Notes under the pieces: generated by a model
What the model saw: only the letters and a program-made list of their open reading frames with translations
What the model was told of the DNA's origin: nothing
Databases searched by the model: none
Origin: Liolophura sinensis
Taxonomy: Eukaryota > Mollusca > Polyplacophora > Chitonida > Chitonidae
Assembly: GCF_032854445.1 (NCBI RefSeq)
Contig: NC_088295.1
Span: forward strand, 92,621,805-92,685,804
Length of the DNA: 64,000 nucleotides
Reading direction: 5' to 3'
Made by a program: the position numbers and the translations under genes
Shown here: piece after piece, positions 23,455 to 33,367 of the stretch
How the letters are laid out: each line of letters begins with the position of its first letter
Numbering within the stretch: position 1 is the first letter of the stretch

Positions 23455-26400
23455 ATTTACTGATAGGCGGAGCCTGCTGCCAACCTTAGCTCGGATGACG
23501 TGCACCTGAGTGTCACACTGCATTTGTATTTACTGATAGACGGAGACTGCTGCCAACCTTAGCCTGGATGATGTGCACCTGAGTATCACACTGCATTTGT
23601 ATTTACTGATAGACGGAGACTGCTGCCAACCTTAGCCTGGATGATGTGCACCTGAGTATCACACTGTATTTGTATTTACTGATAGACGGAGACTGCTGCC
23701 AACCTTAGCCTGGATGATGTGCACCTGAGTATCACACTGTATTTGTATTTACTGATAGACGGAGACTGCTGTCAACCTTAGCCTGGATGACGTGCACCTG
23801 AGTATCTCACTGTATTTGTATTTACTGATAGACGGAGACTGCTGCCAACCTTAGCCTGGATGACGTGCACCTGTTTATCACACTGTATTTGTATTTACTG
23901 ATAGACGGAGACTGCTGCCAACCTTAGCCTGGATGATGTGCACCTGAGTATCACACTGTATTTGTATTTACTGATAGACGGAGACTGCTGTCAACCTTAG
24001 CCTGGATGATGTGCACCTGAGTATCACACTGTATTTGTATTTACTGATAGACGGAGACTGCTGTCAACCTTAGCCTGGATGACGTGCACCTGAGTATCAC
24101 AATGTATTTGTATTTACTGATAGACAGAGCCTGCTGCCAACCTTAGCCTGGATGGCATGCACCTGAGTATTACACTGTATTTGTATTTACTGATAAATGG
24201 AGACTGCTGCCAACCTTAGCACGGATGTGCAACTGATTATCACGTTGTATTTGTATTTACTGTTAGACGGAGACTACTGTCAACCTTAGCCCGGATGACG
24301 TGCACCTGAGTATCACACTGTTTTTGTATTTACTGATAGACGGAGACTACTGCCAACCTTAGCCTGGATGACATGCACCTGAGCATCACATTGTATTTGT
24401 ATTTACTGATAGATGGAGACTGCTGCCAACCTTAGCCTGGATGACGTGCACCTGTTTATCACACTGCATTTGTATTTACTGATAGACAGAGCCTGCTGCC
24501 AACCTTAGCCTGGATGACGTGCACCTGAGTATCACACTGCATTTGTATTTACTGATAGACGGGGACTGCTGTCAACCTTAGCCTGGATGATGTGCACCTG
24601 AGTATCACACTGTATTTGTATTTACTGATAGACGGAGACTGCTGTCAACCTTAGCCTGGATGACGTGCACCTGAGTATCACACTGTATTTGTATTTACTG
24701 ATAGACGGAGACTGCTGCCAACCTTAGCCTGGATGATGTGCACCTGAGTATCACATTGTATTTGTATTTACTGATAGACAGAGCCTGCTGCCAACCTTAG
24801 CCTGGATGACGTGCACCTGAGTATCACACTGCATTTGTATTTACTGATAGACGGGGACTGCTGTCAACCTTAGCCTGGATGATGTGCACCTGAGTATCAC
24901 ACTGTATTTGTATTTACTGATAGACGGAGACTGCTGTCAACCTTAGCCTGGATGACGTGCACCTGAGTATCACACTGTATTTGTATTTACTGATAGACGG
25001 AGACTGCTGCCAACCTTAGCCTGGATGATGTGCACTGAGTATCACAATGTATTTGTATTTACTGATAGACGGAGACTGCTGCCAGCCTAAGCCTGGATGA
25101 CGTGCACCTGAGTATCACACTGTATTTGTATTTTCTGATAGACGGAGACTACTGCCAACCTTAGCCTGGATGACGTGCACCCGTTTATCACACTGTATTT
25201 GTATTTTCTGATAGACGGAGACTGCTACCAATCTTAGCCTGGATGACATGCACCTGAGCATCACATTGTATTTGTATTTACTGATAGATGGAGACTGCTG
25301 CCAACCTTAGCCTGGATGATGTGCACCTGTTTATCACATTGTATTTGTATTTTCTGATAGACGGAGCCTGCTGCCAACCTTAGCCTGGATGACGTGCACC
25401 TGATTATCACATTGTATTTGTATTTACTGACAGACGGAGACTGCTGCCAACCTTAGCCTGGATGTGCAACTGAGTATCACAATGTATTTGTATTTACTGA
25501 CAGATGGAGCCTGCTGCCAATCTTAGCCTGGATGATGTGCACCTGAGTATCACATTGTATTTGTATTTACTGATAGATGGAGACTACTGCCAACCTTAGC
25601 CTGGATGATGTGCACCTGATTATCACATTGTATTTGTATTTACTGATAGACGGAGACTACTACCAACCTTAGGCTGGATGATGTGCACCTGTTTATCACA
25701 TTGTATTTGTATTTACTGATAAACGGAGACTACTACCAACCTTAGCCTGGATGACGTGCACTGAGTATCACAATGTATTTGTATTTACTGATAGACGGAG
25801 ACTGCTGCCAACCTAAGCCTGGATGACGTGCACCTGAGTATCACACTGTATTTGTATTTTCTGATAGACGGAGACTACTGCCAACCTTAGCCTGGATGAC
25901 GTGCACCCGTTTATCACACTGTATTTGTATTTTCTGATAGACGGAGACTGCTACCAATCTTAGCCTGGATGACGTGCACCTGAGTATCACATTGTATTTG
26001 TATTTACTGATAGACGGAGACTGCTGCCAACCTTAGCCTGGATGACGTGCACTGAGTATCACATTGTATTTGTATTTACTGATAGATGGAGACTACTGCC
26101 AACCTTAGCCTGGATGATGTGCACCTGTTTATCGCATTGTATTTGTATTTTCTGATAGATGGAGCCTGCTGCCAACCTTAGCCTGGATGACGTGCACCTG
26201 AGTATCACATTGTATTTGCATTTACTGATCGATGGAGCCTGCTGCCAACCTTAGCCTGGATGATGTGCACCTGAGTATCACACTGTATTTGCATTTACTG
26301 ATCGATGGAGACTACTGCCAACCTTAGCCTGGATGACGTGCACCTGATTATCACATTTGTATTTGTATTTACTGATAGACGGAGACTACTGCCAACCTTA

Positions 26401-26520
26401 GCCTGGATGATGTGCACCTGTTTATCACATTGTATTTGTATTTACTGATAAACAGAGACTTCTGCCAACCTTAGCCTGGATGACGTGCACTGAGTATCAC
26501 ATTGTATTTGTATTTAGATA
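23455..26520. repeat. Minisatellite, 73 bp x ~42
   Basis: Unit begins TTTGTATTTACTGATAGACG and includes CCAACCTTAGCCTGGATGA. Copies diverge more than in most other arrays here and some carry small deletions. It lies upstream of the minus-strand OSTF1 gene, possibly in its 5'UTR intron. Confidence 0.95.
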
Positions 26521-26994
26521 ACTCATCGGCAAAGCTCGCTGCATAAGTGATACTTAATAGTTAATATCCAAATCCACTTAATGCATGGCCTGTCAGCAGG
26601 GTAAGACATTCATGCACCTTTTGCAACCATTGACATTAATCTTCATTGGATATTTTCTCAGAAAATCTCAGTTGAAATCAAAAAAAGGGCTGATTTGTGC
26701 AACTCGCCACTTGCTTCCATGTCTACCCGACTGACCCTGATAAATTGGTATATCAATTATGCTGACGTCTGTTGAGAATCTGACATCATGTCAAAATATG
26801 TCACAACCTTATTTCAGTATTTCAATCCACAGAACAGATGCACATGCAAAGATTACAAGGCAATATTGTTTTAAAAGCTTAGAGTGATGTAGATGTAAAA
26901 AGTGGCAGATGCTTTTAAAATGACAAGATATTGACATTTTGAGAGCGAGTTAACCACAGGTCCACATGTCCTGCTCTCAATAACAACAGCTGCA
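26521..26994. other. Nothing recognised
   Basis: AT-rich spacer between the 73-bp array and a SINE fragment. Confidence 0.5.
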
Positions 26995-27056
26995 AATGTA
27001 AAATGAGTGAGTGAGTGCTTGGGGTTTAACATACTTAACAATTTTTTAATCATATG
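26995..27056 (-). mobile_element. SINE tail fragment (family B), minus strand
   Basis: AAATGAGTGAGTGAGTGCTT followed by GGGGTTTAACATACTTAAC and a diverged TTTTTTAATCATATGAC; reverse complement of the family B 3' end. Confidence 0.7.
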
Positions 27057-27333
27057 ACAGTGTAAAATTATGATGTGATATTTGTGAGCAGGGCATAAAA
27101 GGAAGATATTATGGAATTACAAAACTCGTATACGCCACAGAAAGAGATAAAAATTGTCCAGATGATCACAAAGCCGTCAGCAAACGTATTTCACCTGACT
27201 TTTCCATATGACATGGAAGTTTTGGCTCATAAAAGGCTCTGTTCCCACACCCATACTTTACCATGGATGGCTTCTCAGCTGTTAACTAGACCTTGGCTAC
27301 TGAGTACATACCACTGGTTTGAAATAGACATAG

Positions 27334-27447
27334 CTAGAACAGCTCATCCTCCATGTTTGACATGTCGCGAATGTTCCGCAAATGCACGCTAGGCAGTACT
27401 CGGAAACAGTCGTGTGCGCTTTCAGATTTTTCTGCGAAAGCCTCCAT
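27334..27447 (-). other. Duplicated 37-codon micro-ORF, copy 1
   Basis: ATG-to-TAG frame of 37 residues beginning MEAFAEKSESAHDC, inside a ~140-bp block repeated at 28610-28750. The two frames have equal length, the same start and stop positions and 6 base differences in 114. No known family is recognised. It may be a fragment of a mobile element or of a duplicated gene. The plus strand of the block is also open (35 codons), so coding direction is unsettled. Confidence 0.35.
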
Positions 27448-27472
27448 ATACGAGAAGTAGAAATGCTCTGAG

Positions 27473-28414
27473 TAGATGTGGTGCTACAACTAAATATGGG
27501 AGGTTAAGCCAGAAGTGTGAGTGAAACAGTGGAAGTTAACAATTCCAAATTTGGCTTTTAAACTGTTAACCTTGTGTGAGCAGTTCTAATCCAAACTTTG
27601 GCACTTCCAGTACGTTTGTATATACACACACATACATACATGTTCCGCTATTCAGTCTGAACTTCAATCACTGAATCAGTGTGAAATCGTGATAGGTACC
27701 CTGTGCCCCACTCGCATTCATAGTAGACTGTTGTGTTACTATCACTTAGTTCAGCTGTGGGTGACGTACAGCAGACATTGCCCACCACTGGCTTAATTCC
27801 ACAGACTTGTAAAATACCTTTCCGCATCCAATACTTTGACGATCAGTTTGTTCCTCCAGCTTACACGCCCGGCTTACAGCTACTGTCACCCGGAAGTGCC
27901 TGGTGCGCTCTGTCAAACTTCGGAAACCTTCCTTCCGAAAGTCAATATACAACCTGGAGGGTTTCCCACTGGGGAGCGCCCCCTACTGGTGTACATGTGT
28001 ACTATCTCACGTTAGTGACGATCATATGTTCACAACAACGTAAGTTGTATGATTTGTGGTGCATGCCATTTATATCATTGTTGGGGAAGGAGTAGGTTTG
28101 CGTTCGCATCCTGTGATTGTGCCGCTGAGCAACTAAAAAAATCGCAGAATTTGATTGTCTTTGTAAAATGTCAAAGCATTCCTCAGATTTAGCTCAGCTT
28201 AGACTGTAGAGGTACAACACAGTCTTGATATAGTTGTCTCCCCTCGCGGTTGCTCACTGGTGGGGTTCAAGTTGACTTGGAGAGAAGACAACATCAAATC
28301 AGACATTATGAATAGCAATGGAACGTGTGACCCGGTGAACTAGTTATGCCTCAGCAGCATGTTAAGTGTAGTATTGGCACACTGAAATCGGTGCCAGAAA
28401 GAAAAACAGATGCC
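27473..28414. other. No gene recognised
   Basis: Moderately GC-rich unique DNA. The frame at 27733-28095 (plus) has ordinary composition but no family match and no splice partner. The first exon or promoter of OSTF1 could lie here; no specific motif supports it. Confidence 0.4.
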
Positions 28415-28600
28415 ACTCAGCTCTATGGGGCAATGTTTATGTCAAAGCACAGCCCTGTATGCAAGCATTGTCTTACCCTGCCGTTCTTGGTTCTTGGTGC
28501 CTTGTCCTCTTCATACTGTTGTTTTCCGTTGCATTGGTTATAGTGATATGCTTCACCTTGCAAACGTGCACTTGACCAGAACAGAACTTCTCTGTGTAGG
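28415..28600 (+). repeat. Diverged repeat, inverted partner at 29090-29470
   Basis: CAGCTCTATGGGG, AGCCCTGTATGC, GCTTCACCTTGCAA and AGAACTTCTCTGTGTA occur here and, in the same order on the minus strand, between 29470 and 29090. The partner copy is interrupted by a MITE. Translations of the shared part are similar (MLHLANV / MLHLASV), hinting at an old coding element. Confidence 0.5.
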
Positions 28601-28609
28601 CCCTCATCG

Positions 28610-28723
28610 CTAGATCAGCTCATCGTCCATGTTTGACATGTTGCGAATGTTCCGCAAATGTACGCTAGGCAGTACTCGGAAACAGTCGTGTGCACTTTCA
28701 GATTCTTCTGCGAAAGCCTCCAT
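28610..28723 (-). other. Duplicated 37-codon micro-ORF, copy 2
   Basis: Same frame as 27334-27447, beginning MEAFAEESESAHDC. Four of the six base differences change the residue (K/E, D/N, E/D, F/I), so purifying selection on the peptide is not evident from two copies. Confidence 0.35.
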
Positions 28724-28775
28724 ATACGAGAAGTAGAAATGCTCTGAGTGTAGCCGAGTGATCATACGTAAATTG

Positions 28776-29042
28776 GGGCCTCCGTGGTTCAGTTGTTTAG
28801 CATGCTAGCGCAACGTAATGACCCAGGAGCCTCTCACCAGTGTGGTCGCTGTGAGTTGAAGTCCAGCTGGTGCTGACTTCCTCTCCAGCCGTACATGGGA
28901 AGGTCTGGCAGCAACCTGCGAATGGTTGTGGGTTTCCACCAGGCTCTGCCCGGTTTCCTCCCACCATAATGCTGGTCACTGTCATATAAGTGAAATATTC
29001 TTGAGTACGGTGTAAAACACCAATCAAATAAATACATAAATC
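28776..29042 (+). mobile_element. Full-length tRNA-derived SINE (family A)
   Basis: The head CCGTGGTTCAGTTGTTTAGC is tRNA-like (box A region), and GAGTTGAAGTCC fits a degenerate box B. The body carries GTACATGGGAAGGTCTGG, CCCGGTTTCCTCCCACC and ATAATGCTGG. The 3' end has AAATATTCTTGAGTACGG and an AAATA-rich tail. It is the only copy of this family here with both head and tail. Confidence 0.85.
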
Positions 29043-29089
29043 ACACAAAAATTTCAAACATGACTCATGAAGGACAGATAATGCTTGTA

Positions 29090-29470
29090 GGACATGTACA
29101 CAGAGAAGTTCGGATCCTGCGCACACTTGCAAGGTGAAGCATTTCACTAAACTCACAGACATTTGTTGCAGAAATTATGGACTTACAGAGATTACTGACA
29201 ACCATGTCATGCAGCGGACTAGTCCGAGATTGCTTAGGCATCTGGCTTGGCAAAAGGTTTGATGGGCCAAGAATAGCCCCAAACCAATGCCCCAAACCAA
29301 CCAGGTTTTTAAATGGAGAACGCTCTGATGTTGGTTTGGGGCGGTCCTTGGCCAAAGGTGAGAGCAATCTCGGACTAATGTATGTTCAGGACAGCACATT
29401 GAGAAGCAAGAGTGCAGGGTATGTCAGTGCTGGCATATAGGGCCATGTTTCTACATAGCCCCATAGAGCT
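29090..29470 (-). repeat. Inverted partner of the 28415-28600 repeat
   Basis: Contains the reverse complements of the four words listed for 28415-28600. The 154-bp MITE at 29222-29375 is inserted inside it. Confidence 0.45.
29222..29375. mobile_element. Small foldback MITE flanked by TA
   Basis: Starts GTCCGAGATTGCT and ends AGCAATCTCGGAC, a perfect 13-bp terminal inverted repeat, with TA on both sides. Inner parts are also imperfectly complementary (CCCCAAACCAA with TTGGTTTGGGG). Size, TIR and TA target fit a non-autonomous Tc1/mariner-like element; no transposase is present. Confidence 0.7.
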
Positions 29471-29999
29471 AAGTGTCACTGTATTAAATCCTGCACATTA
29501 TTATGCAAACTTCTGATTTTGGATTGGGATAGATAGGCCCCTGCTATGTAGTCGTCTGCGATCTGGTTAGAACTGATCTCAGTGAGGTCTGTGCTTTGTC
29601 ACACACAATAAACTTAAAATTTTCAGTGCCATTAATTGTTACACTGTATACAAGAAAGTATCCATCGTACTTTGAATTAAAATGAATGTTAAAGTTAATT
29701 CAATTCATATGTCAACCATGCATATTTAAAGGAAGATAATCTGACATATCACAGCCAGCTGCAGGTTGTGATGTAATAAATGTTGAGTTCATCACTGTGA
29801 GAACGTGGCTAACTCGGGTCTACACTGTCCGGATTGACCATAATTCTCTTGGGATTACATAAATACTACAATGTACATAACCAGTTTGCTCACAAATTTA
29901 ATGGTCATTACAAAAGACAGAATGTTCTAGCTACAGAGACCACAGATTTTGCCCAACTTGGCCCCACTGTCGTTATCAAGTCACAATGTAGAGTAGGCC
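29471..29999. other. Nothing recognised
   Basis: AT-rich unique spacer before the 59-bp array. Confidence 0.5.
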
Positions 30000-31950
30000 T
30001 ACTGATAAGTATATTGTTGGCTGTTAAAACGTTAAGGCTTTATGTATCAGTCCGGTATTTGTAGTGAGTATATTGCTGGCTGTTAAAACGCCAAGGCTTT
30101 ATGCACCTATCAGGTATTTGTAGTGAGTATATTGCTGGCTGTTAAAACGTTAAGGCTTTATGTATCAGTCAGGTATTTGTAGTGAGTATATTGCTGGCTG
30201 TTAAAACATTAAGGCTTTATGTATCACTCGGGTATTTGTAGTGAGTATATTGCTGGCTGTTAAAACGCCAAGGCTTTATGCACCTATCAGGTATTTGTAG
30301 TGAGTATGTTGCTAGCTGTTAAAACGTTAAGGCTTTATGTATCAGTCAGGTATTTGTAGTGAGTATATTGCTGGCTGTTAAAACGCTAAGGCTTTATTAT
30401 CAGTCAGGTATTTGTAATGAGTACATTGCTGGCTGTTAAAACGCCAAGGCTTTATGCACCTATCAGGTATTTGTAGTGAGTATGTTGCTAGCTGTTAAAA
30501 CATTAAGGCTTTATGTATCACTCAGGTATTTGTAGTGAGTATATTGCTGGCTGTTAAAACGCTAAGGCTTTATGCATCAATCAGGTATTTGTAATAACTA
30601 TATTGCTGGCTGTTAAAACGCTAAGGCTTTATGTATCAATCAGGTATTTGTAATGAGTATATTGCTGGCTGTTAAGATGCCAAGGCTTTATGTATCAGTC
30701 AAGTATTTGTAGTGAGCATATTGCTGGCTGTTAAAACGCTAAGGCTTTATTATCAGTCAGGTATTTGTAATGAGTACATTGCTGGCTGTTTAATCGCCAA
30801 GGCTTTATGTATCAATCAGGTATTTGTAATGAGTATATTGCTGGCTGTTAAAATGCTAAGGTTTTATGTATCAGTCAGGTATTTGTAATGAGTATATTGC
30901 TAGCTGCTAAAATGTTAAAGCTTTATGTATCAATCAGGTATTTGTAGTGAGTATATTGCTGGCTGTTAAAATGCTAAGGCTTTATGCATCAATCAGGTAT
31001 TTGTAATAACTATATTGCTGGCTGTTAAAACGCTAAGGCTTTATGCATCAATCAGGTATTTGTAATAACTATATTGCTGGCTGTTAAAACGCTAAGGCTT
31101 TATGTATCAATCAGGTATTTGTAATGAGTATATTGCTGGCTGTTAAAATGCCAAGGCTTTATGTATCAGTCAGTTATTTGTAATGAGTATATTGCTGGCT
31201 GTTAAAACGCTAAGGCTTTATTATCAGTCAGGTATTTGTAATGAGTATATTGCTGGCTGTTTAAACGCCAAGGCTTTATGTATCAATCAGGTATTTGTAA
31301 TGAGTATATTGCTGGCTGTTAAAACGCTAAGGCTTTATTATCAGTCAGGTATTTGTAATGAGTATATTGCTGGCTGTTAAAACGCTAAGGCGTTATGTAT
31401 CAGTCAGGTATTTGTGATGAGTATATTGCTAGCTGCTAAAATGTTAAAGCTTTATGTATCAGTCAGGTATTTGTAATGAGTATATTGCTGGCTGTTAAAA
31501 CGCTAAGGCTTTATGCATCAATCAGGTATTTGTAATGAGTATATTGCTGGCTGTTAAAATGCCAAGGCTTTATGTATCAGTCAGGTATTTGTAATGAGTA
31601 TATTGCTGGCTGTTAAAACGCCAAGGCTTTATGTATCAATGAGGTATTTGTAGTGAGCATATTGCTGGCTGTTAAAACGCCAAGGCTTTATGTATCAGTC
31701 AAGTATTTGTAATGAATATATTGCTGGCTGTTAAAATGCCAAGGCTTTATGCATCAGTCAAGTATTTGTAGTGAGTATATTGCTGGCTGTTAAAATGCCA
31801 AGGCTTTATGTATCAGTCAGGTATTTGTAGTGAGTATATTGCTGGCTGTTAAAACACTAAGGCTTTATGTATATGTCAGGTATTTGTAATGAGTATATGG
31901 CTGGTTGTTGAAACACTTAGACTTTATGTATCAGCCAGGTATTTGACTTA
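30000..31950. repeat. Minisatellite, 59 bp x ~33
   Basis: Unit contains GGTATTTGTAATGAGTATAT, GCTGGCTGTTAAAACG and AAGGCTTTATG. Recurring variant blocks (CACCTATCAGG; loss of a base in GGCTTTATTATCAG) show that runs of several units were copied together. Confidence 0.95.
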
Positions 31951-32065
31951 TGTGGCAGGCACATTCAAAAATGAAGGGTTTGGGCATCTCATTAGAATGG
32001 CGAACTCATAAAACGTACTCACTCTTTAAAAAATGATCCAAAGCTCTGGTGTTTTTCCTTTATTA

Positions 32066-32455
32066 TGCCAACTGTCCCTGATAACACAGTTGGTAGAGCA
32101 TCTGCGTCGGGAATGGTAGATCCAGGGTCAATCCTGGGTCGGGTCACACCTAGGACCTTACAAAGAAGCTGTAACTTCCTCACATGGTGTTCAACATTAA
32201 TGGGATGGTACAACGACTGGTTGACCCGTATCAGTATAATTGCTCAGGCGGGGTGGCTTACTTGCCTTCGGTAAGTCGTCTCAGTGAAGCAGCACTAGAT
32301 AAAAGAGCAGTGAAAAACCGTCCTGCAACAAGGAGGCACAGTACATACACTCTAAGGACTCCTTCGTCGTCTTATGACTGAAAAATTGTTAAGTACGACG
32401 TTAAACCTTAAGCATTCACTGACTCACTGACTCACTGACTCACTCCTTTATTATG
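32066..32455 (+). mobile_element. Full-length tRNA-derived SINE (family B)
   Basis: The tRNA-like head has box A-like ACAGTTGGTAGAGCATCTGC and box B-like GGGTCAATCC. The body contains GCAGCACTAGATAAAAGAGC, the 3' domain CTGAAAAATTGTTAAGTACG and ACGTTAAACC, and a (ACTC)n tail. Too long and too diverged to be a tRNA gene. Confidence 0.85.
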
Positions 32456-32754
32456 TCAAAATGGGCATATATATGCTCATAAAACACATGAAGTACACAG
32501 GCACTGTGAGGTCACAGAAGAAAATGATGTGCTCTGCTGCGATTAGGACCTTCTGTGTAACTCATGCTCATGTCTCCCACTAAAATTGTACTACAGTTTT
32601 ATTGATTTTGTATAGCTGGGAAAAAAGACCTATGCTAAAGCTTAATCTCAAACAAAATCAGATATTGATATGTTACTGTGTGGAAGGTTCACATCTACTG
32701 GGTGAGATATGGTAGCCTTTATTAACATTAATATGGTAAGCATACCTAATTATG

Positions 32755-32898
32755 TATTGAGAGTGTGTTGTGGATGAGTGGTTAAAGGTGCTTGTTTTGC
32801 TGTTGCAAGGATGCACAAGGTACGGGTTCAATCCCACCCTTGGACAGGAAATTTGTGCGTGATATATTCTTGAGTGTGGCATTAAATAAATTTTAGAA
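32755..32898 (+). mobile_element. tRNA-derived SINE (family C)
   Basis: The head TGGATGAGTGGTTAAAGGTG resembles the D-arm and box A of a Leu/Ser-type tRNA, followed by a good box B (GGGTTCAATCCCACCC). The tail is ATATTCTTGAGTGTGGC plus an AAATAAA end. The tail relates it to family A. It ends ~85 bp upstream of the first coding exon of the galactosidase gene. Confidence 0.75.
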
Positions 32899-32984
32899 AT
32901 TTATGAATAACTATGTCTAATGGTGGAGCCAATATTATTTTTTGTGAACGAGAATTTACAATTTCTTCTTTGCACTTTATACAG

Positions 32985-33367
32985 ATGAATGACATCTCCA
33001 GCATGAATACATCTATTAAAATAGGATCTCTATACTTCCATAAAAGTCATTTAAAACGCATTGGGATTCTGGCAGCATGCCTGATAGCAGCACTGTACTG
33101 GCTGGTGTGGCATTCCGGGACAGTACACACTAGGCCGAGGCCAGGCCTCGTGCTTGATGACTTTGAACCACTGAGAATGCCTGAAGGCTTCGAGTATGAC
33201 TTCACTCATCAGAACAGCTCCCTGAAGCTGAGAAACCGTCACTTTATGCTAGATGGTAAGCCCCTCACCATCCTCAGTGGTAGCATCCATTACTTCAGGG
33301 TACCGATGGTGTACTGGAAAGATCGGTTGTTGAAACTGAAAGCAGCTGGACTGAACACTGTGGAAAC
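32985..33367 (+). CDS. GLB1L2: GLB1L2-like exon 1 (residues 1-128)
   Basis: Begins with ATG directly after acceptor TTTATACAG and ends AC|GTGAGT. Encodes the anchor segment (26-42), a short stalk with a possible N-glycosylation site (N77-S-S), and the start of the TIM barrel with [11 protein letters not shown] second ATG at residue 7 could also start the protein. Confidence 0.85.

Noticed and set aside
28797-29162. 121-codon minus-strand frame
   Set aside because: Mostly the antisense of a SINE.
32066-32140. tRNA gene candidate (TAGAGCATCTGC, GGGTCAATCC)
   Set aside because: Continues into a SINE body and tail and cannot close an acceptor stem; same for 32755-32830 and 28776-28860.
32913-32984. 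Upstream ATG giving a 24-residue longer N-terminus for the galactosidase
   Set aside because: The stretch is AT-rich, ends in a good acceptor (TTTATACAG) immediately before the ATG at 32985, and looks like intron.
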